DNA from: Merzomyia westermanni
Taxonomy: Eukaryota > Arthropoda > Insecta > Diptera > Tephritidae
Length of the DNA: 64,000 nt
NCBI GenBank assembly: GCA_949987695.1
Contig: OX465291.1
Span: 105,068,994-105,132,993, forward strand
Direction of reading: 5' to 3'
Position numbers and translations under genes: made by a program. Shown here piece after piece: positions 1-10,768 of this stretch (the stretch's first letter is position 1; the number at the start of each line of letters is the position of its first letter). The notes under the pieces are model-generated. The model ran no database searches. It was not told the DNA's origin and worked only from the letters and a program-made list of their open reading frames with translations.

Positions 1-312
1 GTGAATATTTAATAATAGTGATTTTTTTTTGAACAGTTAACTGCTTTACTTTTTCTTTAAATTTTGAATTATATTAAACGCTTCAAATTCCTATCCGGAT
101 TATCCCCCCACCAGTGGTAAGGTTTTTTGGACACAGCGCAAGGCAAGAGGTAACATAACCTCATTTTCACATTAAAATCACTTAGCCTTTCGATCTTTAG
201 TTTGTTTTTTGTTTTTTTCCACTTGTTTTTTCGGTAATAATCCACAACAGCATTTTAATCGAAGGCTATTTTATTATTTTCTTATTAAATTCACTAATTT
301 TATAGCACTTTT
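1..312 (+). repeat. Dispersed direct repeat, copy 1 (LTR/leader-like)
   Basis: This stretch repeats almost base for base at 6943-7261. The main difference is a 7-base deletion (TTGCGAC) relative to the second copy. The second copy follows a TATA-type promoter and lies upstream of a BEL/Pao gag, so this is probably LTR-leader sequence of such an element, cut by the window edge. No coding sequence was recognised. Confidence 0.75.
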
Positions 313-689
313 CTTTTGTTAATTTTGATAATATTTTTTGCTACATTTTCTTTGTAAGTATACTTATGTAATTATTTAATCAGATTGATGTACTTCCAGA
401 TGACTCAGTCTTACTTGTTAATGAGAGGTGGCCTTGTCCAGTTGTTGCCTTCTCACGTTTAGTTCACCGAACGGGTGCTCAGTGGCTATCCAGAGAATAC
501 GTGGACTCAAGCGTCTGGACGTAGTGAGCTGCATGAACCGCATGCAAAAGAATCTCTCCGGCCATACCCAGATGAATGACGATCAGAAACTTTCCTCACT
601 TGAGTGAACTTCTACACTTCCCACCCTCCTTAACGGCTTTACCTAAAGAATAAATAAATATTTTGCGCTATATACATTCGAAAATATTA
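313..689. other. Non-coding stretch, nothing recognised
   Basis: Only short unrelated reading frames and AT-rich sequence are visible. No repeat shared with the rest of the window was noticed. Confidence 0.5.
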
Positions 690-930
690 AGGCCGAGCTT
701 CTCTACCCACTTGTGGTGTGTTGCTTCTACATGGTTTATGCACACTCCGACCGGCATCTGCAAATACAAATGAATTTAAGCTGAGAAGCTTTTTCATGGA
801 AGAAATACACTCAGAGAGTTGTCGCCCACTGCCGAGGTGCAACCCCGTTTTTGATACACCTTTTCCCAACATTTCTGATATCACCTGTCCCGTAATTTTA
901 ACCCGGAGTCCTTACAGAAAGAATTCAAAG
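690..930 (-). repeat. tRNA-derived SINE, decayed copy
   Basis: Read on the minus strand, this matches the body of the SINE at 61641-61999. It shares the block containing CTCGGCAGTG, the CTTCTCAGC block and the terminal AAGCTTCTC-type block. The tRNA-like head is strongly diverged, but the CACCTGTCCC part (plus strand) still aligns with the region after the B box. It is an old copy without recognisable TSDs. Confidence 0.6.
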
Positions 931-1032
931 TGCTCAATAAACGATCTCTCGATCTCAAAATTCTATTAAACTCAAATCAAACTCTCGTGAACTGAATATT
1001 TATATTTCGAGCATAGACTTAAAAGAACCCCC

Positions 1033-1056
1033 TTGCGGGTTAGGGGGTTAGGCAGG
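1033..1056. repeat. GC-rich perfect inverted repeat
   Basis: AACCCCC and GGGGGTT flank a 10-base loop. The RNA would form a strong hairpin in otherwise AT-rich DNA. It may be a structured UTR of a nearby LINE remnant. It resembles a bacterial terminator, but nothing else here is bacterial. Confidence 0.5.
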
Positions 1057-1487
1057 CCGGTCGGAAAAGGCGACTGAAATGCACAAAGGTAATGATGTGC
1101 AACTCGATGGTTGATCTACGGATATGATGCCTCTCACCTCTCATTATCTATATTCTACTCCCTTTTGTAAGGGGAGGTGACATGACCTAGAAGGTTGCAG
1201 TGGTCATACCAAATCGCTACCACCACAGTCGGGCAGTACCGCAAGGGAGCGCCTGGTTCATATTCGGCACAGGACTGTCAATTTTACAACACTCCCTAAA
1301 ACTTTCGGGGAGTGTTTTTGTCGCTAAAAACCACAAAAAAATAGGGTCTGAGAAGCATGCAGGCTTGGCATACGATTTCGAGCTGCATAAATTAATATAA
1401 CTTCCAACAATGGGCGACATCCCACCCTTACCCCACAAACAATTTCCCCTTCTTCCAACACTAGCACAAATATAAGCCAAAGCCGCT

Positions 1488-2540
1488 GTTTGTCGGTTGA
1501 GATTATATTCACCTACGGCACCAGTCAAATGCAAGTCTTGCCTTGGCTTATGCCACCTGCTGATATGCTCTGAACTTGGAAACAGGAATTTATGGACTGA
1601 TACGTTCGTTGAGCTATGCTGTCGAGCAGCACAGCCTGCAACGCCTACTGATTCGCCTCATCCTTCGGGTGGTCCGGATCCTTCGCGCTCTAAGTTGCGG
1701 CGACGCACGCGACCCAGCCTGTTTCTACCTAGGCATACACACTAGTCCTTGACTCCCAGCGTAACTATTTTTCCCCCCTCGCACACCATGACCTTTGGCA
1801 CTCAAGCTTACAGGTCGCTGGTAGGGGACAGGAGCTGGCTGAACAAATAGATGATTCGATGTTCTGAACGGTGAACAGGGATGCCCCCACGAGAGTCGCG
1901 GTAAATTGTTCAAGCTCGCCAGATCTTACCATCATCAGCGCTGGTCTTATAAAATGTGTTGATTGGTGACCGATGTTGACTCTTGCATCAGATCATTTAC
2001 CGATTGTCCTCTCAATCGCTCGCCTCACCGACTTTATCACCTCCGAAAATCGCACTTTCACTAATTTTAACAAAGCTGACTGGGTTGGTTTTCTTAACTT
2101 CACAAAAAGAGTCATAGTTCCAGCCTCACATCAATACATTTCGGCTGAGAGAATTATAGAGGTGCGTCCGCACTTCCCCGTACAGGCAGCGGCCCTGGCA
2201 AACGAACGAGATGCTTAGACCCTACGGATCCTCAAATTAAGGATCTCAACGGAAATCAGACGGCTGGTTGATCAACAAAAACGCACCAAGTGATAGGAGC
2301 ACCTAAGGTCCTGCAATCTCTCTGCTGGCGTTGGCAAGTTATGGTCTACTGTCAAATACTTGTCCAATCCGACTAATGCGACACGGTCAATAACGCGCAA
2401 CTTATTAATGACCTTGGAAAGTCAACTTCCCCCGTGTCTAAAGCGTTGGACAGCCAATTATCTGAGTGGTCGGCAGTCACCGGTAAAATTCAGAGGCGAA
2501 CGATCAAAACGATATGTGATATGAGGTGTTCCTAAATTCC
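1488..2540 (+). pseudogene. Jockey-like LINE remnant, decayed second copy
   Basis: The reading frames match the fuller LINE at 7840-11907. At 1497-1745 is the Cys-rich segment just before the endonuclease (CKSCLGLCHLLICSEL). At 1973-2218 is the endonuclease C-terminus (MLTLASDHLPIVLS), where SDH is a conserved endonuclease motif. At 2220-2400 lies the start of the RT linker. Sequence matching RWTANYLSGRQ then follows directly, so most of the RT is deleted. Stops and frameshifts are frequent and the copy cannot be functional. No TSD was found. Confidence 0.7.
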
Positions 2541-2544
2541 TAAA

Positions 2545-3210
2545 TTGTCCAATTCTAGTTGCATCAATTCAGAATCTTGACGGCTATTGATAAGTGAATA
2601 TATTTTAAGATCATCGGCGTACAGCAAACATCGTAATGCAGAGAAGCAAGAGAAAATGTTGTGATCAGCGTTACAAAAAAAAATTGTCAACAACAACCAT
2701 ACAAAGACGATTATGATTAGGATTCAATCTAGTTAAAAGACGCTGAATGGGAACCCATAGCGGCAAGTTTTCAATAGGATTGCATGGGAATCCTGATCAA
2801 AGACCGTAGAAATCCGTATAAAACGAGTCAACCTGACTGAAAAGCGGCGATGCAGTCATCTGAGAAAATAGCCAAGTTAGATACAGCTTTGCCGCGGCGA
2901 AAAGTTTGGGGATAAGCCTATAATTACTGATATCAAAATGCACAAGAGTGGTTGTACTAGGGAATCGCAGTGCTTAAACAGAGTCGCAGACAAACCATCA
3001 ACGTCACGAAATGCCACTAAGGGCATATTCAGTAGACAGTACAACATTGCCAAATCAATGGAAGGTTGTATATTAAAACAAATATTGTCTCCATTGTATA
3101 CATTTTTACTTTTTTGAAAACGAAATAATAAATTTTTCAAATGTCGAAGTTTCACCTGCGCTGTGACAGGGAACCCTTTTTTTTGACACCAACGCAATAC
3201 AACTTTCACA
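2545..3210 (-). pseudogene. Non-LTR reverse transcriptase fragment
   Basis: On the minus strand 2570-2645 reads CLLYADDLKIYSLINSRQDS. It contains the YADD catalytic box of Jockey-type RTs and its usual downstream context. Upstream sequence (to about 3210 on the plus strand) contains an open frame of 110 codons but only weak RT-like stretches, so the fragment is broken by indels. It is an old LINE insertion in a different family from the copy at 1488-2540. Confidence 0.55.
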
Positions 3211-3469
3211 TATCGACCATTATGCGCGAAATTATCGTTACAGAAATTTTTTCGAATTTTACTCCGAATTTACTTAGCCATTGCATAAATGGCAAATATG
3301 CAATTCTGAACCACTCTGACAAAAACCTATGTGTGAAGTATGCTCTGAATTGTTCTATTGTTGACAACACCGTCTCAAAGAGGTCTTACTAAACGAAATG
3401 TGTTGCAATGTGATGGAACATGTGATGTGAAGTTGGCATAAGAAGGTTCACAAAAAACAAAATCAGAAA

Positions 3470-3850
3470 CTGTTCTAGAGTTCCTGGAAGGTAAAAAAAA
3501 GTTCTAAAAAATTGGTCCAAAAAATATGATTTTAAAATTTTTTATGCCAAGTTTTTAAAACTGTTCTGGGTAGCAAACAAAAAGTTCTAGAGTTCCTGAG
3601 AAGAAGAAAAAAAGTGCTGCAAATTTGGAACTAAACAATTTCTTTGTTTAAATTGACCAAAAAACTGAAAATTTCCAAAATGTTCAAAAAACGGTAATTT
3701 TAAAGCTGTTCTAAATAGAATTCAAAAAGGTTCTGGAGTTCCTGAAAAGAAGAAAAAAAGCTCTGCAAAATTGAACCTAAAAAAGTGTTTTTTAAATTGA
3801 CCAAAAAGCTGAAAATTTCTAAAATTAAAAAAAAAACTGGAAATTCCAAA
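3470..3850 (+). repeat. AT-rich tandem repeat, plus orientation
   Basis: Imperfect units contain GTTCTAGAGTTCCTG, a poly-purine GAAGAAGAAAAAAA block and GACCAAAAAACTGAAAATTT. The same units occur in inverted orientation at 5560-6030. The tail (3850-3960) is a pyrimidine-rich tract. No protein is supported. Confidence 0.7.
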
Positions 3851-4217
3851 CTTCCTCCTCTCTTCCCTTTCCTCTTCCTCTCCTTGTTTCACCCTTTCCC
3901 TCTTTTTTGCCACTCCATCCCTTCTCGCTATTTCTCTCTTTTTTTCTCGCTCTCTCTGTTCTTATCATCTGAACTTTGGCCTATTTACTAAACGGCTTAA
4001 CCATATCCTATAGAGATATAAATTTATATATGATATCTTTGATCGGGGTCCAATCGATTGGAGAGGTAGGATTTAAAAAAAACGGGCGTTCGATAAAATA
4101 ATATATTTATAATGTGAACTGTTTCCTTTTTAGTTTTGTTTGAAACATTATACATTTTCGTATTTACTATGTTGGAAAAAAATATATACACTTCGTTTCG
4201 CAATAAATGTAAATATA

Positions 4218-4971
4218 CAAGGTGTCGCAAAAGTAAGCTTCCGATGTTCAGCATATCGGTTGTGGCACGTGCAGTGTGTGCTGTTGCACCGTCTTGTTGG
4301 AACCACATGTTTTCCAATCCCAATTCATCAAGTTGCGGCAAAAAGAACTCGTTGATCATTGCTCTATAGCGCTCACCATTCACAGTAACCGTTTGGCCCC
4401 GACCGATTATTGTTCAAATAAATAGTCAGCAATATTCCGCGTTCTGGAGCAGTGTAGCGTAACATTGTTTATTAACGTGTATTTCACATGTGTTTACTAC
4501 ACAAATGTCAAAACAGAACTGACTTTAGGGGCCAATCGCAAAATTTATAGCATTTTCTGATAGGAGGATTACTTTTGCGCAGTAACCGTTTTTCACCGAC
4601 CGAAATAAATAGTCAGCAATATTCCGCGTTCTGGAGCAGTGTAGCGTAACATTGTTTATTAACGTGTATTTCGCATGTGTTTACTACACAAATGTCAAAA
4701 CAGAACTGACTTTAGGGGCCAATCGCAAAATTTATAGCATTTTCTGATAGGAGGATTACTTTTGCGCAGTAACCGTTTTTCACCGACCGATTATTGGTCA
4801 AATAAATAGTCAGCAATATTCCGCGTTCTGGAGCAGTGTAGCGTAACATTGTTTATTAACGTGTATTTCGCATGTGTTTACTACACAAATGTCAAAACAG
4901 AACTGACTTTAGGGGCCACTCGCAAAATTTATAGCATTTTCTGATAGGAGGATTACTTTTGCGCCACCTTG
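4218..4971 (-). mobile_element. Rosa-like mariner derivative with internal triplication
   Basis: Ends are CAAGGTGTCGCAAAAGTAAG and, inverted, CAAGGTGGCGCAAAAGTAAT, each flanked by TA. On the minus strand a transposase remnant reads NGERYRAMINEF and WFQQDGATAHTA, the second catalytic Asp region of DD41D-type transposases. One end of the element (block with AATAGTCAGCAATATTCCGC through GATTACTTTTGCGC) is present three times in tandem, roughly 4385-4580, 4581-4785 and 4786-4971. A 369-bp relative without the triplication is at 32198-32566. It is non-autonomous. Confidence 0.8.
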
Positions 4972-4974
4972 TAT

Positions 4975-5550
4975 ATATTATATGTAGACCAAAATTCATA
5001 AATTAAGGGTCTGAATGCAGTTCGCAAGTTATTTTTATTTAAAAGTTTGTGTCCGGCTTTCTCCAATGATTTTCTTTATAAAATATCATTCAATGTACCT
5101 CCCGCATGATCAGACTCGAGTCAGGAAGGTTTTCTTGAGTATTTCTTGAAGGAAACAGCCAAGATTTGAAACTTCATATCATAAGCTTAGTCTTTCATTA
5201 GTGCAAATACTCCACGCTCGTATTTCTTGTTCCGCACAAACACTCATAACATTTTTTCGTGGGAATCTGTGCTCGGCGTGAGTATATGCTACCCACAAAC
5301 TAGCAGCCAACAATGGTTCGTGTCTGTGTTTTCTATGTTATTTCTATTATTTGATCATTTCTATTATTTCATCAAAAGGCTTACAATATGACATCTGAAT
5401 TCCCACTTTAGTTGACCAAAAAAAACGTAATTTCGCTATTAATTGAATTTTATCAAATATTCAGTTATTTTGGTGCGTAGACTTGGCATACAAAATTGTA
5501 TAACAAATTTTTTAAAATTTTAAGTTAAATTTTGAAGTGAATGTTAGCCA
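4975..5550. other. Non-coding stretch, nothing recognised
   Basis: AT-rich sequence with a short CTATTATTTGATCATTT-type duplication near 5345-5370. No gene or shared repeat was seen. Confidence 0.5.
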
Positions 5551-5559
5551 GAACAGTTT

Positions 5560-6030
5560 TGGAATTTTCGTTTTTTGAACATTTTAGAAATTAAAATTTT
5601 TTGGTCAATTTAAAAAACACTTTTTTAGGTCCAACTTTGCAGAACGTTTTTTCTTCTTTTCTGGAACTCTAGAACTTTTTAAATGGTACCCAGAAAAACA
5701 CTTTTTAGGTTCAGCTCTGCAGAACGTTTTTTCTTCTTTTCTAGAACTCTAGAACTTTTTAAAAAACACTTTTTAGGTCCAATTTTGCAGACCTTTTTTC
5801 TTCTTTTCAGGAACTCCAGAACTTTTTGAATGCTACCCAGAACAGTTTTAAAATTTCCGTTTTTTGAACATTTTAGAAATTTTCAGTTTTTGGGTCAATT
5901 TAAAAAACACTTTTTATGGGTATAACTTTGGAGAACTTTTTTAAATGCTACCCAGAACAGCTTAAAAATTAGCGTTTTTTGAACCTTTTTGGAAATTTTC
6001 AGTTTTTTGGTAAATTTAAAGTTTTAGAGA
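5560..6030 (-). repeat. AT-rich tandem repeat, inverted arm
   Basis: At least three imperfect units carrying AACACTTTTTAGGT, TTTTTTCTTCTTTTC and GGAACTCTAGAACTTTTT. They are the reverse complement of the 3470-3850 block, giving inverted arms about 1.7 kb apart. Confidence 0.7.
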
Positions 6031-6840
6031 AGTAAGATACTGGATGAAACCTACCATCATCCGGTTTTTGTAAAAGAATCGCGCCGAAACCTAGTTTGCT
6101 AGCATCCGTATGTAGCTCTGTTTCCCTAACCGGTCTGTATATGGATAAAATTGGGGCCGAAGCTAAAAATTCCTTAAGCTTATTAAAAGCCTCTGTACAT
6201 TCAGGAGTAAATTTAAATACCGCGTTTTTCTTCAGGAGGGACGTCAGGGGTTTAGCAATCGAAGAAAAGGACCGAAAAAATCGTCTAAAGAATGAAAACA
6301 AGCCTAGGCATTGTTGCACCTCCTTGGCGCTTTGGGGTTGTGGGAAATTCCAAATCTACACTTCTTTATTTTTAACTCTAAACGTTTTTTACGTAACCGT
6401 TGCAGAACTGCACTAGGATTTCAATGTGAGATTCGAAGTCTTTCGTTGCTATCGTTATATCGTCGATAAAAACCACTATCTTCCTGGAGAATATCAGATC
6501 TTTCAAAATTGGGCAAATAAACCGCTGAAAAAACGCTAGTGCATTTTTTAACCCAAATGGCATGCGGGTGTACTCGTATTGACCCCGTGGTGTTACAAAA
6601 GAAGTATATTTTATTGACTCCTCATCCATTTCAACCTGGTGAAACCCATTCTTCAGATCTAAAGCTGTAAAATATATTTTTCCTTCCAGATACTCGATGC
6701 AATCCTCGACCAAAGGTAGAGGGAAATTATCTCGGACCGTTTTCTTATTCAAAAACCTATAGTCAATACATAATCTAGCTCCCCACTTTTCTTCCGTACC
6801 AACACTGTTACTGTTGTTTCGGGCAAAGGGTCACCACATC
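6000..6840 (-). pseudogene. Ty3/gypsy pol fragment (RT and RNase H)
   Basis: The frame from 6752 down to 6378 is a Ty3/gypsy RT. It shows DLKNGFHQVEM (first catalytic Asp block), RMPFGLKNA and VVFIDDITIA, so the catalytic DD pair is intact. After a deletion and frameshift, 6319-5999 gives the RT connection and RNase H start (LHTDASKLGFGAILLQ). Gag, protease, integrase and LTRs are not present next to it. The 3' side runs into the AT-rich inverted repeat arm. It is a non-functional fragment. Confidence 0.85.
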
Positions 6841-6897
6841 AAAGCACGTTAGTTGTATATTTCTTGCCACTTAGTTTTTTTGTGTTGCAAACAATTG

Positions 6898-6905
6898 TAT
6901 AAAAG
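6898..6905 (+). promoter_or_regulatory. TATA box of an LTR-like promoter
   Basis: TATAAAAG lies in a GC-richer segment that precedes the 6943-7261 repeat by about 40 bases. Position and spacing suit the U3 promoter of an LTR element transcribed to the right towards the BEL/Pao gag. The transcription start was not determined. Confidence 0.5.
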
Positions 6906-6942
6906 TGCCGCCCGCGAGTGTAATCAGACATAAGTGCGTTAA

Positions 6943-7261
6943 GTGAATATTTAATAATAGTGATTTTTTTTTGAACAGTTAACTGCTTTACTTTTTCTTT
7001 AAATTTTGAATTATATTAAACGCTTCAAATTCCTTGCGACTATCCGGATTATCCCCCCACCAGTGGTAAGGTTTTTTGGACACAGCGCAAGGCAAGAGGT
7101 AACATAACCTCATTTTCACATTAAAATCACTTAGCCTTTCGATCTTTAGTTTGTTTTTTGTTTTTTTCCACTTGTTTTTTCGGTAATAATCCACAACAGC
7201 ATTTTAATCGAAGGCTATTTTATTATTTTCTTATTAAATTCACTAATTTTATAGCACTTTT
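6943..7261 (+). repeat. Dispersed direct repeat, copy 2 (LTR/leader-like)
   Basis: Near-identical to 1-312, with 7 extra bases. It lies between a TATA box and the BEL/Pao gag start at 7672, so it is best read as R-U5 and leader of that element. I could not find a matching 3' LTR after the integrase (16890-17400), so the assignment is tentative. Confidence 0.65.
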
Positions 7262-7671
7262 ATTCACTTTCGCTCTTTTGATACACCGCGCACTTTATGT
7301 GTTTTTTTTGTGTACTTCTTTATTGCGGCAACACATACACATATTTACATAAATATATCCCCTTATACGTGTGGGTGGCGAGTAAGTCACAGAGCTTTAG
7401 TTTAAATTTTTGCTTGTGTAGCAATCAAAATATTAGTCAGACAAATCGGCCAAGTCTGCAATATATAAATAAAAATAAATTAAATTAAAAAATACATTAA
7501 TTGAGTTGATTGAAATTTTATTGAGTTGTGTTGTTTTGATTTTCCTTGGTAAAATACTGCCTTTACCTTTTCTATTCAGCATTTATCTTGTACGGTTGAG
7601 CATTTCATCGTACCTTCAGCTATATTTTTTTCGGTTTTGTTTTGATTCTACAGATCCTCTAAGTCCAAAAT

Positions 7672-7839
7672 ATGGAAAGTTTCATTAGGCTGGCTAATTC
7701 GATTTTTGAATTCGAATCAGACTACAATGAATTAGAGGATTCAGTCCACAGCAAGTACACTCTTGGGCTTCAACAAGAGGACTTGAAAGCAATGTGGAGA
7801 AAAACTAGAACGGCTTATAACTACTTATGACGACTTACT
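7672..7839 (+). pseudogene. BEL/Pao gag, N-terminal part (split by LINE)
   Basis: An ATG at 7672 opens a frame beginning MESFIRLANSIFEFESDYNE. It follows a pyrimidine tract and TTCTACAG that could be a splice acceptor. The frame leads into the LINE insertion at 7840. The rest of gag resumes at 11921 (YDDLLNSDKLEATGIVSVK), one base out of frame, so an old indel lies near the insertion point. Gag would form the capsid of a BEL/Pao retrotransposon particle. It is inactivated here by the 4.07 kb insertion. Confidence 0.75.
7827..7839 (+). repeat. 13-bp target-site duplication, left
   Basis: ATGACGACTTACT occurs here and again at 11908-11920, directly flanking the Jockey-like LINE. Confidence 0.95.
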
Positions 7840-7951
7840 CATTCCCACAACAGCCGGTTCTATCGCACCGGAATGACTCGGGTTTTCTCACCCGGCCAAG
7901 GGCTGTTATTTCAGTGTAACCCTATCCAATCTGTCCCGACCCACCCTTAAA

Positions 7952-8410
7952 TTGTCATCCTCGGAGCAGACCCTTGCAGCTGGGTTGCTCCATTGTCTCT
8001 TGTTACGGGCTGGGGTCGAACCCAACCCTGGACCAAGAGACTGGATCTGCTGCGTTTGCTGGAAGAAAATTTATATTAAACGGTCGTATTCCGTACAATG
8101 CGCCAAGTGTAAGAGATGTTTACATAAATCTAGATGTTCAGGGCTTAACCCTGCCATCCACAGACCCCGTACTTTCTTTAGTACTTTTGAGGCACCTTGC
8201 TGTACACGTCCTAGGACGTCCCGCGGTAGTCGCCGCTCTGGCACTCCCTTACCGCCTCTAACTACTTCCAATAGTCAGAATAATTACTCAGTCTATACGA
8301 CTGGCAGCACCGCTGCCATCCCTGCCTCACCCACTCCCGACTGTCGCTCACGCACACCAGCGTCTCCATCTCACACGGCCGCTCAACACTCCTATCCCCC
8401 CCCGGAATAG
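7952..8410 (+). pseudogene. LINE N-terminal Cys-rich region with 2A-like motif
   Basis: The open frame starts at a TTG codon, with no ATG ahead, so the true start is unknown. Residues 21-28 read GVEPNPGP after a Leu-rich run (LLHCLLLRA). This matches the 2A ribosome-skipping consensus D-V/I-E-x-N-P-G-P except for Gly in place of Asp. Next comes a Cys/His cluster (CCVC ... CAKCKRCLHKSRC), resembling a PHD-type or similar zinc-binding fold, then a Pro/Ser/Thr-rich linker. 2A-like sequences are known at the N-termini of some non-LTR retrotransposons. Whether this one works is unknown. Confidence 0.65.
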
Positions 8411-8514
8411 GTCAGATATGAGCATCGCCGAGCGTCAGTCCCCTCTGTCTCTGCCCCTAATGCCCCCCCCTGCTTCCAGCCTGCACGTGGGTCAGGTACA
8501 CCACCTTTCACTAC

Positions 8515-8940
8515 GTGCACCGTTTGTCGGCAAGATTATATACGCCTGCGACATCGGTCAAGTGCAACAATTGCCTTGGCCTGTGTCATATCCTTATGTG
8601 CTCTGGGCTCACAACCGGCAACCTTTGGACGGATTCGTTCATAGCCCCCTGTTGCAGTACACAGCCGCCCTCCACGCCAGACAACATCGGCCATGGCGCT
8701 GTCAACTCTAGACTGCGACATAGTTTAGGCCTTAGCCTACCTCCACCTAGGCAAACGCATCCGTCCCTCACGCCTAGTATGTCCCCCGTCTCCCCTCCTA
8801 CACACTTCAAAATTCTGCAGCTGAACTGTAACGGATTAGCTGGAAAGATCGCGGAGATAACTGACTTTATGAAGACGCACAACATCAAAATCGCCGCGAT
8901 ACAAGAGACAAAACTGAACACGAACTTGCGATGGGTATAA
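8515..8940 (+). pseudogene. LINE second Cys motif and start of endonuclease
   Basis: The frame contains VKCNNCLGLCHILMCSGL, a second Cys-rich motif, then a Pro-rich linker and the start of an AP-type endonuclease (FKILQLNCNGL ... IAAIQETKLNTN). The Asn and QE motifs are conserved catalytic elements of the family. The frame stops at 8938-8940 through a one-base shift. The expected continuation (GYNLHRKDRPSG) is in the neighbouring frame. Confidence 0.75.
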
Positions 8941-9703
8941 TCTACATCGTAAAGACCGTCCCAGCGGTCTTGGGGATGGCCTTGCGTTCATTACACATCA
9001 CTCTGTACAATACAATCTATTTTCCCCTGACGTCGACCGCAGGGACTCTACCTTAGAATGCCAAGGCATATCAGTCCGGTCAGGAGACGCCGACCTGCAA
9101 ATCATAAACATCTATATTCCTCCTGTCACGTGTTGTCCTAGAGATTATCATCCCGACATTAGTGCGTTGCTAAGGGGCGATAACCGTCTAATCCTAGGCG
9201 ACTTCAACGCACATCACGATCTCTGGCACTCCAACTTGCCAGCAGACAGCAGAGGACACGCAATTGCAGACCAAATAGATAACTCAGCATTCTGTACAGT
9301 CAATGGAGATGCCCCCATCAGAGTGGCAGGTAACTGTCACAGTTCGCCAGACATCTCCATAACGAGCGCGGGCCTCATTAACTTTGTCATCTGGCGACCG
9401 ATGCTTACATTAGCTTCAGACCACCTACCCATCTTACTCTCTGTTGAACGACCGACCGACTTCATAACGACTGATAAAATAACATACATCAACTTCACCA
9501 AAGCGGACTGGGACCGCTTTATTGAATATACAGAGCGCTCCTTCGCTGCCTTACCCACTCCAACGGTCGTACGCAAAGGCGAAAGAGAGTTTCGCAAGAT
9601 CATCGATTCAGCCTCTTGCCGCTTTATTCCTGCTGGCAGAATACCAGAAATTCGTCCGAATTTCCCGGCAGAAGCTGCGGCGATGGCAAGAGAAGGTTAC
9701 TAA
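8941..9703 (+). pseudogene. LINE apurinic-type endonuclease domain
   Basis: The clear frame is 9167-9703, with more endonuclease in an adjacent frame at 8941-9166. It shows ILGDFNAHHDLW (the GDFN catalytic motif) and LASDHLPI (the SDH motif). The domain nicks genomic DNA to prime reverse transcription. The frame ends at a TAA (9701-9703) that is in frame with the RT, so it is a nonsense mutation in an originally continuous polyprotein. Confidence 0.85.
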
Positions 9704-10768
9704 GTGAGACTTATCAATCCCGCAGATCCCAGAATAAAAGATCTCAATGCGGAAATCCGTAGGATTGTCAACGAACACAAGCTGACCAAGTGGAAACAAC
9801 ACCTTGAGACATGCAACCTCTCCGGCGGAGTCGGCAAATTATGGTCGGCTGTCAAGGCCCTATCCAATCCGACCAAACACAAAGACAAGGTTGCCATTGC
9901 TTTCGGCGACAGTGTCAAATCGGACGCCAGGAAATGCGCGAGCTCCTTTTGCCGGCTGTTTATAATGCATCCACCTGCGGATAGGACTAAGAGAAGAGCC
10001 TTCCGACGTGCGCACAAACACAAACACTCTATTGCGCCCATTGCCGTCTCAGTCGCAGAGGTTAAGGAAGCCATAATGAAGGCCAAACCCTCAAAATCCA
10101 TCGGACCCGACAGAATTGCCATGAAGATGATCAAACACCTTGGCCATGAAGGACAGAATTATTTAGCGGCTCTCTTCAATCTCTCTCTAACTACCTTCGT
10201 TATACCTGAGATATGGAAACAAGCGATTGTAGTTCCCCTATTAAAACCAGGGAAGCCGGCGAACCTAGGAGAGTCTTATCGTCCGATATCCCTCCTTTCG
10301 CCGGTAGCGAAATTGCTAGAGTCCATTCTGCTTCCTTACTTCGTTACAAATCTAAAATTGGCCGATCATCAACATGGTTTTCGCAAAAATCACAGCACGA
10401 CATCCGCTTTGAAAGCCATTACAACGCAGATTAACAACGGTTTGAATCAAAATCCACCAAACCATAGGACGGTTCTCGTGGCACTTGATCTGTCAAATGC
10501 ATTTGACACGGTCAATCACGCCACTCTCCTCCGAGATCTGGATGAGACACCGCTCCCTGCCGGCCTTAAGAGGTGGACCGCTAATTACCTCAATGGTCGA
10601 CAGGCAACAGTCAAATTTAGGAACAAGAAATCTAGACCACGAAGATTAAAACAAGGGGTGCCGCAAGGTGGTGTTCTCTCTCCCCTCTTGTTTAATTTCT
10701 ATATTTCGAGACTTCCCCCCCACCAGAGGGAGTCTCCATTGTTTCCTACGCTGACGACTGCACGATAA
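9704..10768 (+). pseudogene. LINE reverse transcriptase, N-terminal part
   Basis: In frame with the endonuclease except for the stop just before. Motifs include KPSKSIGPDRIAMKM, YRPISLLSPVAKLLE, HGFRKNHSTTSAL, VALDLSNAFDTVNH (first catalytic Asp) and KQGVPQGGVLSPLLFN. The frame is lost after FYISRLPP at a run of seven C (10715-10721), a typical homopolymer slip. The YADDCTI catalytic box follows in another frame at about 10744-10766. Confidence 0.9.

Noticed and set aside
1033..1056. Bacterial-type rho-independent terminator or contamination
   Set aside because: The hairpin has no following T run, and the surroundings are eukaryotic transposons.
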